Positions 22,878-47,429 of a DNA stretch of 64,000 nucleotides are shown here, piece after piece. This DNA is from Hydractinia symbiolongicarpus (Eukaryota; Cnidaria; Hydrozoa; Anthoathecata; Hydractiniidae). A program made the position numbers and the translations under genes. The stretch is from contig NC_079877.1 of NCBI RefSeq assembly GCF_029227915.1, positions 16,168,851 to 16,232,850 on the forward strand, given 5' to 3'. Position 1 is the first letter of the stretch. Every line of letters starts with the position of its first letter. A model generated the notes under the pieces. It worked only from the letters and a program-made list of their open reading frames with translations. It was not told the origin of the DNA and did not search any database.

Positions 22878-22985
22878 GCAACCTCGTCTCAAGGGTGTTG
22901 TAGCCCCTGAGCCGTTATTACAGAGTGGCCTTTTCGCTGCTAGCAACTTCATCAACAAGGCAAAATGCCCTGGAAACGAAGTTGC
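22878..22985. mobile_element. Hairpin MITE, CTCGTTCCCAG family, copy 3 (diverged)
   Basis: gcaacctcgtctcaaggg at 22878 pairs imperfectly with ccctggaaacgaagttgc at 22968. Same end type and length as copy 2 with more mismatches. A solo left end (cctcgttcccaggg) occurs near 23692. Confidence 0.65.
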
Positions 22986-23801
22986 GTTCGCAGGACGTTT
23001 TTGACAAAGAAAATACAAAACAGGACGTGAAAGAAGTCTATCCTCTTTTAGCTCTTTATTAGTATTATTATAATAGCCTTTTTACTTAATTTACCCGCTC
23101 TCTTGGTTTCCCACGGGTGGTCGTCGTCTGTCCATAAGCAAGTTTAAAAGCACAACAAGACCAGCAGATGCTACCGCCATTTTGAAATTATGAGTGAATG
23201 AACATTCGAATGTCAGACGGAATAAGTTTTATGAAACACATATTTTTTATCTAACATGCTTAAAAAATGTTAAATAAAATGTTGGACTGGTTTTGCTCCG
23301 GCAGAAGTCATTGCATTTAGTTAATCGAATGTGTTAGGTTCGAATATTTCTTTGTATTTCATTTGAGAGAAAAAGATTTGATGTAGTTCAAAAGTTGGTT
23401 GAGGGTATGTATCTTCCTTCAATTTAAGATTCTATAAGCGATTTATAGCTTTAACGAATAAAAACTTGTAGCTGGTTACCTAATTGACCCTTAGCGTGTT
23501 TTTAAGATGGACTAAAACTCTCTTCCAAAAATAATAACAAGAAAATTAGAAAAAAACCCTTCACTTTATTTCAATGTTGTGACCCTGTTGTGGTGAAAGC
23601 GGATGTGTATCGATCTCTACTCGGCTCAACTTGTGTTTGCAGCAGGGGAGGGAATTCAACACTCGTTGCATGAGTTCTTGTTATCCTCGTTCCCAGGGTA
23701 TGTCGCCATTAGCGCTTAATTGAAGTTTTTACCTGGTGCTAACTTGTTACTTGTTGACTTGCTCATCTACTTGACTATTCAGGAGACACATATTTAGGGT
23801 C

Positions 23802-24529
23802 GGCTACAGTTAAGGCCAAGCCAAACCAGTCCAACATTTCATCCAACACGTTCTCCCATGTTGGATGAAATGTTGGATGAAAAACCTTATGTTGGATAAG
23901 GTAAGATTTTAGGTTTGCGGGCAATTCTTTTATCCAACATTTGAGCGTTTGAAAGTTTGATCATTTATTTATTCTTTAAAAACAAAATGGCAAATGAAAA
24001 GGGGTCTATAATGCTTGTTGTATTTGCTAAATGAGCTTCTTAATTCAGATAACGAAAATCCAACGTGTGGTAAAACAAAAGAGTGCATAAAGAGGAGAGG
24101 GTAAAATAGATATTATAATAATATCATAAAGAAAATGAGAATCGGGCTCGGATTTAGGGAAATGTTTAGAATGCCCGTAATTGCAAATGATGTTTTTTAT
24201 TGACGCGTTTGAATTGTAAACATTTCATTGACAAATTCAAATATTTTCGAACGACGTTTCCAACGTTTTAACGTTTGAAATGTGGAAAGTTTGTAGATGT
24301 TGGACATATCATACCACCAAAGCAATCCAACATGAAAAATGACACATTTCAATGAGAGACTTTCTTTGATTTTGACGAAATTGTTGGATGAAATGTTTAA
24401 CAGCGATCCAATATCATGCAACACAATTTTTCTTCTTTCTTGAGATTTTAATATGTCCAACATTTCATCCAACATCACAAAAATATATGTTGGGTGAAAT
24501 GTTGGACTGGTTTGCCTCGGCCTTTAGCC
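23802..24529. mobile_element. 728 bp nonautonomous transposon with TTGGATGAAATGTT subrepeats
   Basis: Terminal inverted repeats: ggctacagttaaggccaagc at the left, and ggctaaaggccgaggc as the reverse complement of the right, then shared caaaccagtccaacatttca. Inside both ends are several direct and inverted copies of ttggatgaaatgttgga, the kind of subterminal array a transposase binds. A 93-codon minus-strand frame inside has no recognisable domain. A fragment of the same end (atgttggactggttttgc) lies near 23281. Confidence 0.7.
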
Positions 24530-25076
24530 TGGAGCACCAGTTTAAATCAAAATTTTTAACCGTTTGTCCTTATGTAATTTTTGTGACTTTTTAGCACAAG
24601 GCAAGTCTCGGGAATAAATACCTGATATTTATCCTTTTTCTAATATTTAATTACTTCTGTTAAATAAATAAATAAAAACAGCCTAAATCGTTGCCTTCAA
24701 AACTAAGAACAACTCCAGTTTATTGTAATAAGATAATAAGAAAATTTCGGGATATGAATTCTTGTCACACAAATAGTTCACAAAAGAAAATTATAAAGCT
24801 GCATGCAAGAAAAATCCCATAGATGAGACCAGAAGGAGACTAAACGAGGAAAGTTTGAAGTTGTGTTCCGACTATTAAAAACAAAATAAAAACAAATCAG
24901 GCTGAAAGGGCTCTTAAAATTACAGTCAGCTATATAGGTCAGATTTTATTGGTTCTGGTAACAAAAAGCGTGGAATACTTTGTATAACAAAAATTTCATA
25001 CATTATATCTAATTTATGTCTTGCTAATTTAGAAAAATATTATTTTTTTCCTAACTAGACAAACTACAAATCAACT

Positions 25077-26178
25077 ATGTATGCTATTTTGATGCTCCTT
25101 CTCATACAGCCATTACCAGTTACGTTAACACAACGATGGCCTTGCTGGCCATCGGAATTTACTTGGACTTACACTGGAAAAATTGAAAACTACACATGCA
25201 CGAAAATAAATGACCCAATGATTCCGCTTCACTACTTTTGGTATGATAATTATTTTTGTGTCAAATCGGGTCCCGAATTAAAAGAAGTCGAAATAAAGTT
25301 CACTAACAGCGGTAAGTATGATGGATGAAGCAGTGCCATTGAAATATAACTTTCATTTTAAAGTGTTCGTTATTGTCACTAGTGACAGCTATCTAAATGT
25401 TAAATCAACTACATATGCATGTCTTTGCAAGTAATTCTACGTGTACAGTTGACTCTCTAATTCGGAATTTCCATCATTTGAAATTATTATTTCGAAAATT
25501 TGCTTTGTAATTCGAATTCTTATGTTGGTTCACCTCGAACTGGCCGTTGCACCACTATTGAATTTTAAGTGTTTGGAGAATTTTAATTTCTTTTCGTGAA
25601 ATTCGAATTAGAGAGAATCAACTAAAGACAAATATGTGCACCCTCTTTAAAATCTCAGTAGTAAATGTAATTGTTTGATAGGGTGGCAAAATTATATTTG
25701 CACAGAAATAATTTGAATTTTTGTTGTTTGATCCAAAACTGCAAGTACTGGTAAGAATTTATCATCCTGTGAAGCACTAGGTTGCACCCTCTAGCTAAGT
25801 CTCAGAATTTTTTATGCAGGACCCGATCCAGAAATGCGATGTGTACTTACAAACGAACCTTCAGATCCTCATACATGGTATGATAACTACATCTGCGTGC
25901 CGCCAGATTCACCTTATCACTTCAAATGGTCATACGCGGGATGTAAAAATGTTGGTGAATACTGTATTCTGTGGTACGAACCGTCAAGTATTTTTTTCAC
26001 TTGGTACGATAACTTTTTGTGTCATGAAAAATATGGTACGTGTGACCATGGGTTAAGAAGAAATCAGACTCTTTGCAGCAACGCAGTACCATTTTATAAT
26101 GACATCACCAAGCACGTGACAGCTCTGGCGGTTCTTGCAGTTTATAGTACCTTACAACTGTTTTATGTTGATTTCTGA
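25077..26178 (+). CDS. Secreted WYDN-repeat protein, paralog 2
   Basis: Exons 25077-25311 and 25820-26178, with the same phase-1 intron position as paralog 1, predict 197 residues. It has a signal peptide (MYAILMLLLIQPLPVTLTQ), then WPCWPSEF-W-TYTG and three C...[ED]P...WYDN-x2-C units. The first unit is very close to paralog 1 (PLHYFWYDNYFCVKSGP). The second exon ends in a hydrophobic tail (ALAVLAVYSTLQLFY), again suggesting a GPI signal or tail anchor. The stop is only 546 bp before paralog 3. A small MITE (25446-25622) sits in the intron. No disabling changes. Function unknown. Confidence 0.85.
25446..25622. mobile_element. TA-flanked MITE in the intron of WYDN paralog 2
   Basis: cagttgactctctaattcgg at the left, after TA, pairs with gaattagagagaatcaac at the right, before TA. 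The interior has no coding potential. The ends resemble the pogo/Tigger style seen at 6610 and 10813. Confidence 0.7.
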
Positions 26179-26724
26179 GAAGTATTTGATGGTGTCTCGG
26201 TTGTTTGAAAATTAAGTATATTTTAGCCAGTGAGAAAGAATTCATCCTAAGCTGCTAAAATCGCGCCATTTTGAAATTCATCGTTATTTAAAGAGTTCAT
26301 CATATAGGCGAAATAATGTTAAAGTCATTTCTATAAAAACGAGCAACTAACACACAGGGGTTTTAGATAGAAAGCAAGTGAATTTAACATGTCAAATTTG
26401 TATTAATCATGTTATTTAGTTAAAATTTAGTTAAAAAACAAAAGTTCTATTTAATAATCTAACTTATGACCAAAATATATATTGATAACGACTTGTATTT
26501 TTTTTTCATATTTCCTTCCAATTGAGTCATGTTAAATTCATTAAGAATTTAGAAATAATCTGGCTGAATCAAATTTAAACTTAAATGCTGATCAAACTCC
26601 ACACGTTTTATCAAACTTAATTGATTCACTGCTGTGTCTACCATTTTTTAATTTAAATTCACAGCATAAATTATGTAAAATATATAGATAAAAAACGCAC
26701 GTACTCTTTCCTCTTTGTTTTTTC
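26179..26724. other. Spacer between WYDN paralogs 2 and 3
   Basis: AT-rich 546 bp that must contain the 3' end of paralog 2 and the promoter of paralog 3. No individual element could be assigned. Confidence 0.4.
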
Positions 26725-27937
26725 TTGAAAAGCTGTAAAACGAAATTTTCAACCATGGTAAAGTGTCTGGTGATTGCAGTATTTTGGCAGCAATTTTATG
26801 CAGTGTTGTCCAAGCGATATCCTTGTTGGCCGTCAGAGTTTAAATGGAGTCACGCTGGCATTTTACAGAACGGGTACACTTGCACACACATATTAGAATC
26901 TGCAGAACCATATGAAAATTCTTGGTATAACAACTATCTTTGCGTTAAATCTGGACCGGAATTGATCGATCCTGGATTGAAGTTTTCTACAACTGGTATG
27001 ACTTATCGTTTGTAAAGTTTTTTAGTTTGCTTTTCCTGACCAGTTACCTTGTTCTGAGCCTTTGTTCGACTTTTTGGCAAAAAATCCCTGAGTTGTTGGT
27101 CAAGTAAAGCAAACATTCTGAAGTAGTGGGACTTATAAAATGGTATTATCACCACAATATTTCCACGGTTTTCTGCGAAATGAATTTAGAAAAGGGTCAA
27201 AATTTAACTTTACTGATTATACTAAAAAGATAATTTGTAATAACTGTATTTGACCGTTTTTTTTTGTTGCATAAACTATGAATTGTGGGAAGGGTTGGAT
27301 TGTTATCACAGTAAGGTACGTTCCTAACTGCGCAATGTCCCCTTGATAAAATAAAGTTCTACTAAGTTTTCAGTTATCGATTATATGGATTTCATAACAT
27401 TTTGGAGGTAACTTCAATCGATAGCTAGAAGTTTTTTGGGGTATGGGAACCAAAAAATAGCAGGATGATGTCTAATGAATAATTAAGTAAAAGAAAGTTA
27501 TTAAAAAAAACCTCAAGACCAAAATAAATTTAACAAAAATACTAAACAATTCTCTATTTTTGTTACTTTCATTTACTTAATACGAAACTTCCACATGTCT
27601 AGGCCCGTTACCTGGCATGAGATGCACAAAGATTGAAGAGCCATCTGATCGATATTTTTGGACAAACAATTATATCTGCGTGCCAACGAGCGCGCCATAT
27701 TCATTTACTTGGTCGTATAACGGATGCACGAAAGGGAAGTACTGTGTAAAGTGGTTTGAACCGTCGACACCATCCTCGTTCACATGGAATGATAACTATT
27801 TATGTCAAGCAGAAACTACCGGATCTTGTGAGAGTGTAACCACAGATGCGGCAGTCACGTGCGCTGGATGTTACGGGAATGCAATGCATTGGTTAATTTA
27901 TGCTATTGTTTTCTTCATTTGCAAAGTTTTTATGTAA
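26725..27937 (+). CDS. Secreted WYDN-repeat protein, paralog 3
   Basis: Exons 26725-26995 and 27603-27937 share the phase-1 intron position of the other two copies. The first ATG gives 201 residues. The second, at 26755 (MVKCLVIAVFWQQFYAVLS), gives a more typical signal peptide and 191 residues, and I prefer it. It is the most diverged copy: the first unit reads SAEPYENSWYNNYLC (WYNN instead of WYDN), the second FWTNNYIC and the third FTWNDNYLC. The cysteine framework, the WPSEFKWSHAG start and the hydrophobic C-terminal tail (WLIYAIVFFICKVFM) are kept. It is open throughout. Function unknown; probably secreted and surface-anchored. Confidence 0.8.
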
Positions 27938-29237
27938 ATTATGCTAATTATATCAAGCAATGGGTGTGTTACAGCAGAAGATAAAAATATTATATATGCT
28001 TTTCAACTTTCACAGGAAAACAGAATTGGAGTAATTTTGTCTTTAGAATTTGAAAATAACGGAAATGTATATTTTATGCTTTATATAGATATTCTGGTTG
28101 GTAATCATTTTTCAATGTATACTTTTAAAGCTGGATTTTCACTCAAGAACAAAACGGATTTGAACGGAACAAGAACAACACTTTAAGTTCATTTGCTATT
28201 TGCGAAATATTCTTTTATTCAAGAAAAGTTGAAATTATTTTAACTTTCAGTTTGAATCGGAATGGGAAATTTTATCAAGCAAACAGATTCCGGAGGTTTC
28301 CGGTCTAGTCCGATCTGTTTAATTCTTGAGTGAAAATCCAAATCTTCCAGACTGGACTACGCTCGAAAAATGTTGGTAGAGCCAAGCAGGTTAAATTTAA
28401 CCTTTTCTTATCCAATGAAAACAATTTTCTTAAATTTACACCAAAACTCAGTAGTAATACGCATGGGTAATACCGAAAAAGTGTATCCTCTCCTGTGAAA
28501 AGTCTTGGCGGTCGTAAATTTTCCTGAACATGTGAGTGAGTACAAAGAGCTTTACAATCAAAAATAGAGACAAATCCCCAAGTTTGACTTCTTATCAAAT
28601 TTTCCCGAATATTTTTTTCCAGTGTTGTAGTATACCTCCATGGTTGTAGCTTATAGTTGAAGCTGTCATGTAACGTGACACATTATTTAAATAACAAATA
28701 AAACAGGGTAAAAGTTTTTGTTAAAATTTATTTTCTATTTCACATGTACATTTTTTGCGATAAACTTTCAAAAAGAACTAGACGATGGAATGCCTACAAA
28801 AATCTGCCATCTTTAAATTTAAGACAACATAGGAAGATAGATGTACAACGCAAGACATTTCTTTGATGATGATGAAAACTTTTACCAGAAGAAATTTTTA
28901 TCAATTAGTTGGAACAGAAATTGAAAATTAGCAGAAGTGCATGTTAGTCACATCAATGAGACCGTATTTTCTCTAATAACGCCCTTTTACGGACACCCCA
29001 TCTAATAAGCATCCCATCCACATCTAACAAAATAAGCGCCCGTACGCCTTATACAGAAACAATGACATGCTGTTAACAAAAATCCCCCTCTGAACAAGAC
29101 ACCACGGAATACTTTCTTGGAAAGATTATAAGGGAATTATCCTGTGTTGGTACGCACTGAAGTTTATAAAACAAACAACGTTATTCCACGAAGAAACGAC
29201 AATCGATGCGCGATAAAAGCATCCCATCATGGTCGTG
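27938..29237. other. Intergenic between WYDN paralog 3 and the CUL3 3' end
   Basis: It holds the 3' ends of two convergent genes. A minus-strand AATAAA-like word is near 28727-28732 and could polyadenylate CUL3. A short inverted repeat spans 28133-28339. A pogo/Tigger-like end (ccgtattttctctaataacg) is near 28961. No gene is seen. Confidence 0.45.
28133..28339. repeat. 207 bp inverted-repeat unit
   Basis: ggattttcactcaagaa at 28133-28149 is exactly complementary to ttcttgagtgaaaatcc at 28323-28339, with weaker complementarity just inside. Possibly a small MITE; no target duplication was recognised. Confidence 0.6.
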
Positions 29238-42858
<13,621 letters not shown>

Positions 42859-42905
42859 GATGACATTATTGGCAGGGTAATTTACAAACTTATTTTTTAT
42901 CTAAA

Positions 42906-43528
42906 GTAGAAAGAAGAAAAAATTATTATTTATCGCAGGACTTCAAGTTAAACACTACCAAGTGTTCTGGCTCCCCAAGGTCATAAGGAACAGTCTTTTC
43001 ATAGTTCTATTATAATAATACAGTAAACATGTAAGGCCTATCAATAAGAAAAAGGAACCGCATTATAAATTTCTCTAAAAGTTGTGACAATTTTCAGTCT
43101 TGTCATTCAGTGCCTATGATTACACTTGCAAACACCTGAAACAGACTTAAGCGTGCTGTAGACAAATTCCAGCAATATTTATGGACGGAAATTGCAACCC
43201 CATACAAAGGATTCACAACTGGAGTTATTAATTAAACTTTGTGACTACTTGTAAACAATCTTTGAATTGTATTGAAATTGCGCACAAATAAACATTATTC
43301 TTATAAAAAAGGAAACACATGCATATACTTCATTACTTTGACCATAAACCCATAAGTCCTTACATTAGACATTTGATTAAGGCATCTCTAACAAAAGGCT
43401 ATCACTTATCTTTTTGATATTGATATCGCAATAAAAATGTAGTAAAGTTTTACTTAGCTTTCTTGAGAAAAGTTTAATTCAATTCCTCTTAGTGGCAATT
43501 TAATAGTACACAAGTGAATTTTACCTGG
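42906..43528. other. 5' flank of CUL3
   Basis: This should contain any further noncoding CUL3 exon and its promoter; neither could be placed. It includes a solo MITE end near 43034. No other gene is seen. Confidence 0.4.
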
Positions 43529-43770
43529 GTTAACCCCAGCCATGTTAGGGAAATAAAAAAGATGGCATACTTTGTGGTGCGTTGGATGTTGCAGGGTGTT
43601 GTCTGGTAGAGCACAAACACCAATTCACCCTGAGTAGCTCAAAATGAGCATCAAATATTTCAGGACTCCTTATCTAATCCAAGGCTCCCCCTGAAAATAA
43701 TAGACAGGGTATATCCCTTTATATTTGTGAGGCTAGCCATGTAAAATATGCACATCTATCTATCTAAAAA
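43529..43770 (+). mobile_element. tRNA-derived SINE, head-truncated copy
   Basis: The body and 3' tail match the minus-strand SINEs at 44655 and 45137 in the opposite orientation: gggttaacccc, gatggcatactttgtg, gttgtctggtagagc, and the tail gctagccatgtaaaatatgc with tcta repeats. The tRNA-like head is missing. It forms the outer part of the left arm of the large palindrome. Confidence 0.7.
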
Positions 43771-44735
43771 TTAGAAAAAATTAAAATAATTTAATTGCTG
43801 TTGTTAAGCTTAAGCTTTAGAATTTTATTTCAGTAAATAAGTAAAGCAAAAGAGAATACTTTGGCAAGGTAAGGTTTGCTAGACTGGAATGACAGATATT
43901 GTCTCATAATCACATGCGTGTACCCCATATAAATTCACTCTTCTTCAGAGCTTGCCTTATAGTAGTGTTCTCCATCTTAACTAATTCTCTCATTTACAGC
44001 TCCACTGCTGTGAATTCCATTTTCTTTAACACACCCCACAAGAATCTACTCTTTGTAAGCTCTAACTTTTTTTGTATCTCACACCTGTTGTCAACCATAT
44101 GGTGCCCCACCTCTGAACATGTCTACTGTCAGTACATGGGGCATGCCACAGTGAAATGCTTGTCAACAAGTAAAAGAGTGCTTTTTTATCGCTTAAAGTA
44201 TTGCGACCTATGATGGCCTAATGAATCACTTATCACCTAATATATATCTAAGTACAGTGAAAGGAATGCATGCCCCATGTACTGACAGTAGACATGTTCA
44301 GAGGTGGGGCACCATATGGTTGACAACAGGTGTGAGATACAAAAAAAGTTAGAGCTTACAAAGAGTAGATTCTTGTGGGGTGTGTTAAAGAAAATGGAAT
44401 TCACAGCAGTGGAGCTGTAAATGAGAGAATTAGTTAAGATGGAGAACACTACTATAAGGGAAGCTCTGAAGAAGAGTGAATTTATATGGGGTACATGCAT
44501 GTGATTATGAGACAATATCTGTCATTCCAGTCTAGCAAACCTTACCTTGCCAAAGTATTCTCTTTTGCTTTACTTATTTACTGAAATAAAATTCTAAAGC
44601 TTAAGCTTTATTTAAGAACAACAGCAATTAAATTATTTTAATTTTTTCTAATTTTTAGATAGATAGATGTGCATATTTTACATGGCTAGCCTCACAAATA
44701 TTTAGGGATATATATTTCCAGGAGGGGCCATGGCT
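43690..44735. repeat. Large palindrome, arms about 450 bp
   Basis: 43700-44150 is nearly identical to the reverse complement of 44266-44720, around a spacer of about 115 bp. The same conceptual peptide (INSLFFRA.LIVVFSILTN) is open in both arms on opposite strands; it is a by-product of the repeat and not evidence of a gene. The arms include SINE tails at their outer ends, so a segment with a SINE was duplicated in inverted orientation. Confidence 0.85.
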
Positions 44736-44997
44736 TTGATAGGGAGTCCTGGTGTATTTCATGCTCTCTTTGAGCTATGCAAACTCAATTAGGGTCGGCG
44801 CTCTGCCAGACAACTCCCTGCAACATCCAACAGCCCACACAGTGTGGCATCTCCCCAATTCCCCTCACATGACTTGGGTTAACCCAGGGCTATGCAAATA
44901 TTTAATTGCCCATATTGAATCGCTGTCAAGGCGAATCGACCGCCGGTCTCCCGAACAAAGTACGAGAGCGCTAACCACAAAACTACCGCACCACAAC
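44655..44997 (-). mobile_element. tRNA-derived SINE, full-length copy 1
   Basis: On the minus strand the head has an A-box-like word (tagttttgtggttagcgc) and a B-box-like word (ggtcgattcg) about 35 bases apart, as in tRNA genes. A shared body (ccaagtcatgtgaggg, gccacactgtgtgggc) and the tail gctagccatgtaaaatatgc with tcta repeats follow. Confidence 0.75.
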
Positions 44998-45136
44998 CTG
45001 CACTTAAAATAACTTTTTCACATCTGATGATCATAAGATCATTACTTTTAAATAAATTTTACAATCTCAACCTGTATATACATCCTATAGCTAATCTAAC
45101 AACTTTGAATCCTGAGGTAAATGCTGACGAGACATG

Positions 45137-45490
45137 GATAGAGATAGATAGATGTGCATATTTTACGTGGCTAGCGTCACAAATATTGAGTGATATACTC
45201 TGTCTATTATTTCCAGGAGGGGCCATGGCTTAGATGGAGAGTCCTAGAGTATTTAATGCTCATTTTGAGCTACGCAGACCCAATTAGGGCCCACACTCTA
45301 CTAGACAACTCCCAGCAAAGTCCAACGACCCACACAGTGTGCCATCTCCCCAATTTCCCTTACATGACTTGGGTTAACCTGGGGCTATGGTAACATTCAC
45401 TCGCCCATGTTGAATCGCCGTCAAGAGGAATTGAACCCCAGTCTCCCGCACAGAGTATGAGAGCTATAACCACTAATCTACGGCACCACA
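45137..45490 (-). mobile_element. tRNA-derived SINE, full-length copy 2
   Basis: The minus-strand head contains tagattagtggttatagc (A box) and gggttcaattcc (B box, close to the canonical GGTTCRANTCC). Body and tail are as in the copy at 44655. A 19-20 bp piece of the head (actaatctacggcaccaca) is duplicated just outside, at about 45490-45509. Confidence 0.8.
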
Positions 45491-45797
45491 ACTAATCTAC
45501 GGCACCACAAATGAATGAAATGGATGAAAAAGTGTGCAGAATTGCATTTACAAGAAAAACAATATAACATTGGCATTATAGCAATTAAAATTATTTTTCA
45601 ACTTTAAAAAACAAAATTTAGGGTACGAAGTTTAGAAATCTATGTTGCACAGCTGGCAAAACTTTTGGGCAACTAGGGGAGCAATTAATGGCTCAGCTAT
45701 AATCTCATCATCACCATCATCATTCTCAACTTAACGTCCGTTTTCCATGCTAGCATGGGTTGGACGGTGTATATTAATGACCCTCTTCCAATCTGAT

Positions 45798-47069
45798 CTA
45801 GACTGTGTTAGATCTAAACTCAACTTCCTCTCTATTAAGTCTGTCCTTATAACCTCCTCTCGGTCTGCCTCTGGGCTTTGCCCCAGGAACTATCAAGCCT
45901 CTACACTTTCTTACCCAATTATCCTCCTCCATTCTTTCCAAGTGCCCCAGCCAATTCAATCTTCTTATCTGGATAACATCTTTAATTCTACGGAGACTTA
46001 GCCTGCTTCTTAGCTCATCTGAACTCTTTCTGTCTCTCAGACTGGCATTACACATCCACCTAACCATTCTCATATCATTCCTTTCTAAACGGTCAAGATC
46101 TTCCTGCTTCACTGCCCATGTCTCACTACCGTACAACATAACACTTCTTACACAGGCCTCATACAACCTAACTTTTACCTCAATTGACAGGGCTCTGCTA
46201 GTCAATAAAGGAAGTAACTCTCTAAACTTTTTCCAAGCAGAACCTATCCTGCAAGTAACACTTTTTCCAACACCCCCTTCACTGCCCAACATATCACCTA
46301 AGTAACAGAAGTTCTTAACTATCTCTAACGAGCCACTGTTGTACATCATTAAAGCTGGAAATACTTCATTCTCTATAATCTCACCTTTGCAACGCTTGCA
46401 TACAAACTGTATGTCAGCTCTTAACCTTCCACTAATACTACTGCACTTCTCATGTACCCAATGCTTGCAAGTTTGACAAAAAATTGAGTTACTACCAACC
46501 CCTTTCCTGCAAACTCCACAAGGCCACTTTCCAACTACAAGGTCACACTTGGCTGCAATGCTACTTATCATGACTTTAGACTTTGCTGTGTTTACCTTCA
46601 GCCCTTTCTCTTCTAGTCCTTTCTTCCACTTCTCAAACTTTTCAACTAATTCTTCCATCGACTCTGCTATGAGAACCAAATCATCTGCATACAATAACTC
46701 CCATGGACAACCTGTTCTGAACTCCATCGACAGCGCTTCTAAGACTAGAATAAACAACAAAGGACTAAGTACAGAACCCTGATGTACACCAACATTTACA
46801 CTAAATTCATCACTAAGTGAATCGTTAATCCTGACACGACTTCTAGCATTGCTGTACATAGACTGTACCATCGTAACTAGCCACTCATCCACACCTAATT
46901 TCCTCATAGCCCACCAAATAACTTTACGTGGCACTCTATCAAAAGCTTTCTCTAAATCTACAAAGGCAAAATAGAGATTCTCTCTCTTTCCTAAATACTT
47001 TTCCTGAAGCTGTCTGAGTAAAAATATTGCATCTGTAGTGCCACGCCCTGGAACAAAACCAAATTGCAT
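45798..47069 (-). pseudogene. LINE reverse transcriptase, main part
   Basis: A 423-codon open frame with fingers/palm motifs GFVPGRGTTDAIFLLRQ, FVDLEKAFDRVPR, GVHQGSVLSPLLF and the catalytic YADDLVLI (residues 127-130). Between the palm and the C-terminal region is a Cys/His cluster (about residues 184-227, CGVC...CQTCKHWVHEKC...CKRC) resembling a PHD/zinc-ribbon. The C-terminal block has RMVRWMCNASLRDRKSS and RLNWLGHLERM, typical of the RTE clade. It is the same frame as the block at 47100-47429, interrupted by one TAG at 47100-47102. Confidence 0.85.
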
Positions 47070-47099
47070 CTTATCTATATCAATTCTTTCTCTAAGTAA

Positions 47100-47429
47100 C
47101 TAATCAATCACTCTTTCAATAACTTTCATTACTTGATCAACCAACTTCAAACCTCTATAGTTACCCCTTTCTAATGCATCACCCTTGCCCTTGAAACAAT
47201 TCACTATTACACTCGACTGCCACTCACTCGGAATAGCACCATCCTTTATAATCTGGTTAGCAAGACTTGTAATAAGCTCAACTCCAATATATCCAGATGC
47301 TTTTACCATCTCTGCAACAATACCTGATACTCCTGCAGCCTTGCCAATCTTCAATTTCCTAATAGACTCCACTACCCATTCTGTCTTGATCTGCATAGCT
47401 GGCCCTTCTACGACATCATCATCAGACAA
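47100..47429 (-). pseudogene. LINE reverse transcriptase, N-terminal part
   Basis: A 109-codon frame containing IRKLKIGKAAGVSGIVAEM and GNYRGLKLVDQVMKVIER, the first conserved RT block. It ends at a TAG in frame with the main RT part. Its 5' end is separated from the next block by a frameshift near 47425. Confidence 0.85.

Larger units (their letters stand above)
20679..25076. other. Intergenic between Polinton-like element and WYDN paralog 2
   Basis: No gene is supported. The stretch holds three hairpin MITEs with CTCGTTCCCAG-type ends (21105, 21307, 22878), a solo end near 23690, a 728 bp element (23802-24529) and AT-rich spacer. An ORF at 22073-22396 (+) has no recognisable motif and is probably chance. 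Confidence 0.5.

Noticed and set aside
27941-28186. 81-codon ORF just after WYDN paralog 3
   Set aside because: Lies in the probable 3' untranslated region and shows no signal peptide or WYDN motif.
43899-44515. Two matching ORFs on opposite strands (104 and 92 codons)
   Set aside because: They are mirror products of the palindrome arms; composition is low-complexity hydrophobic with no motif.
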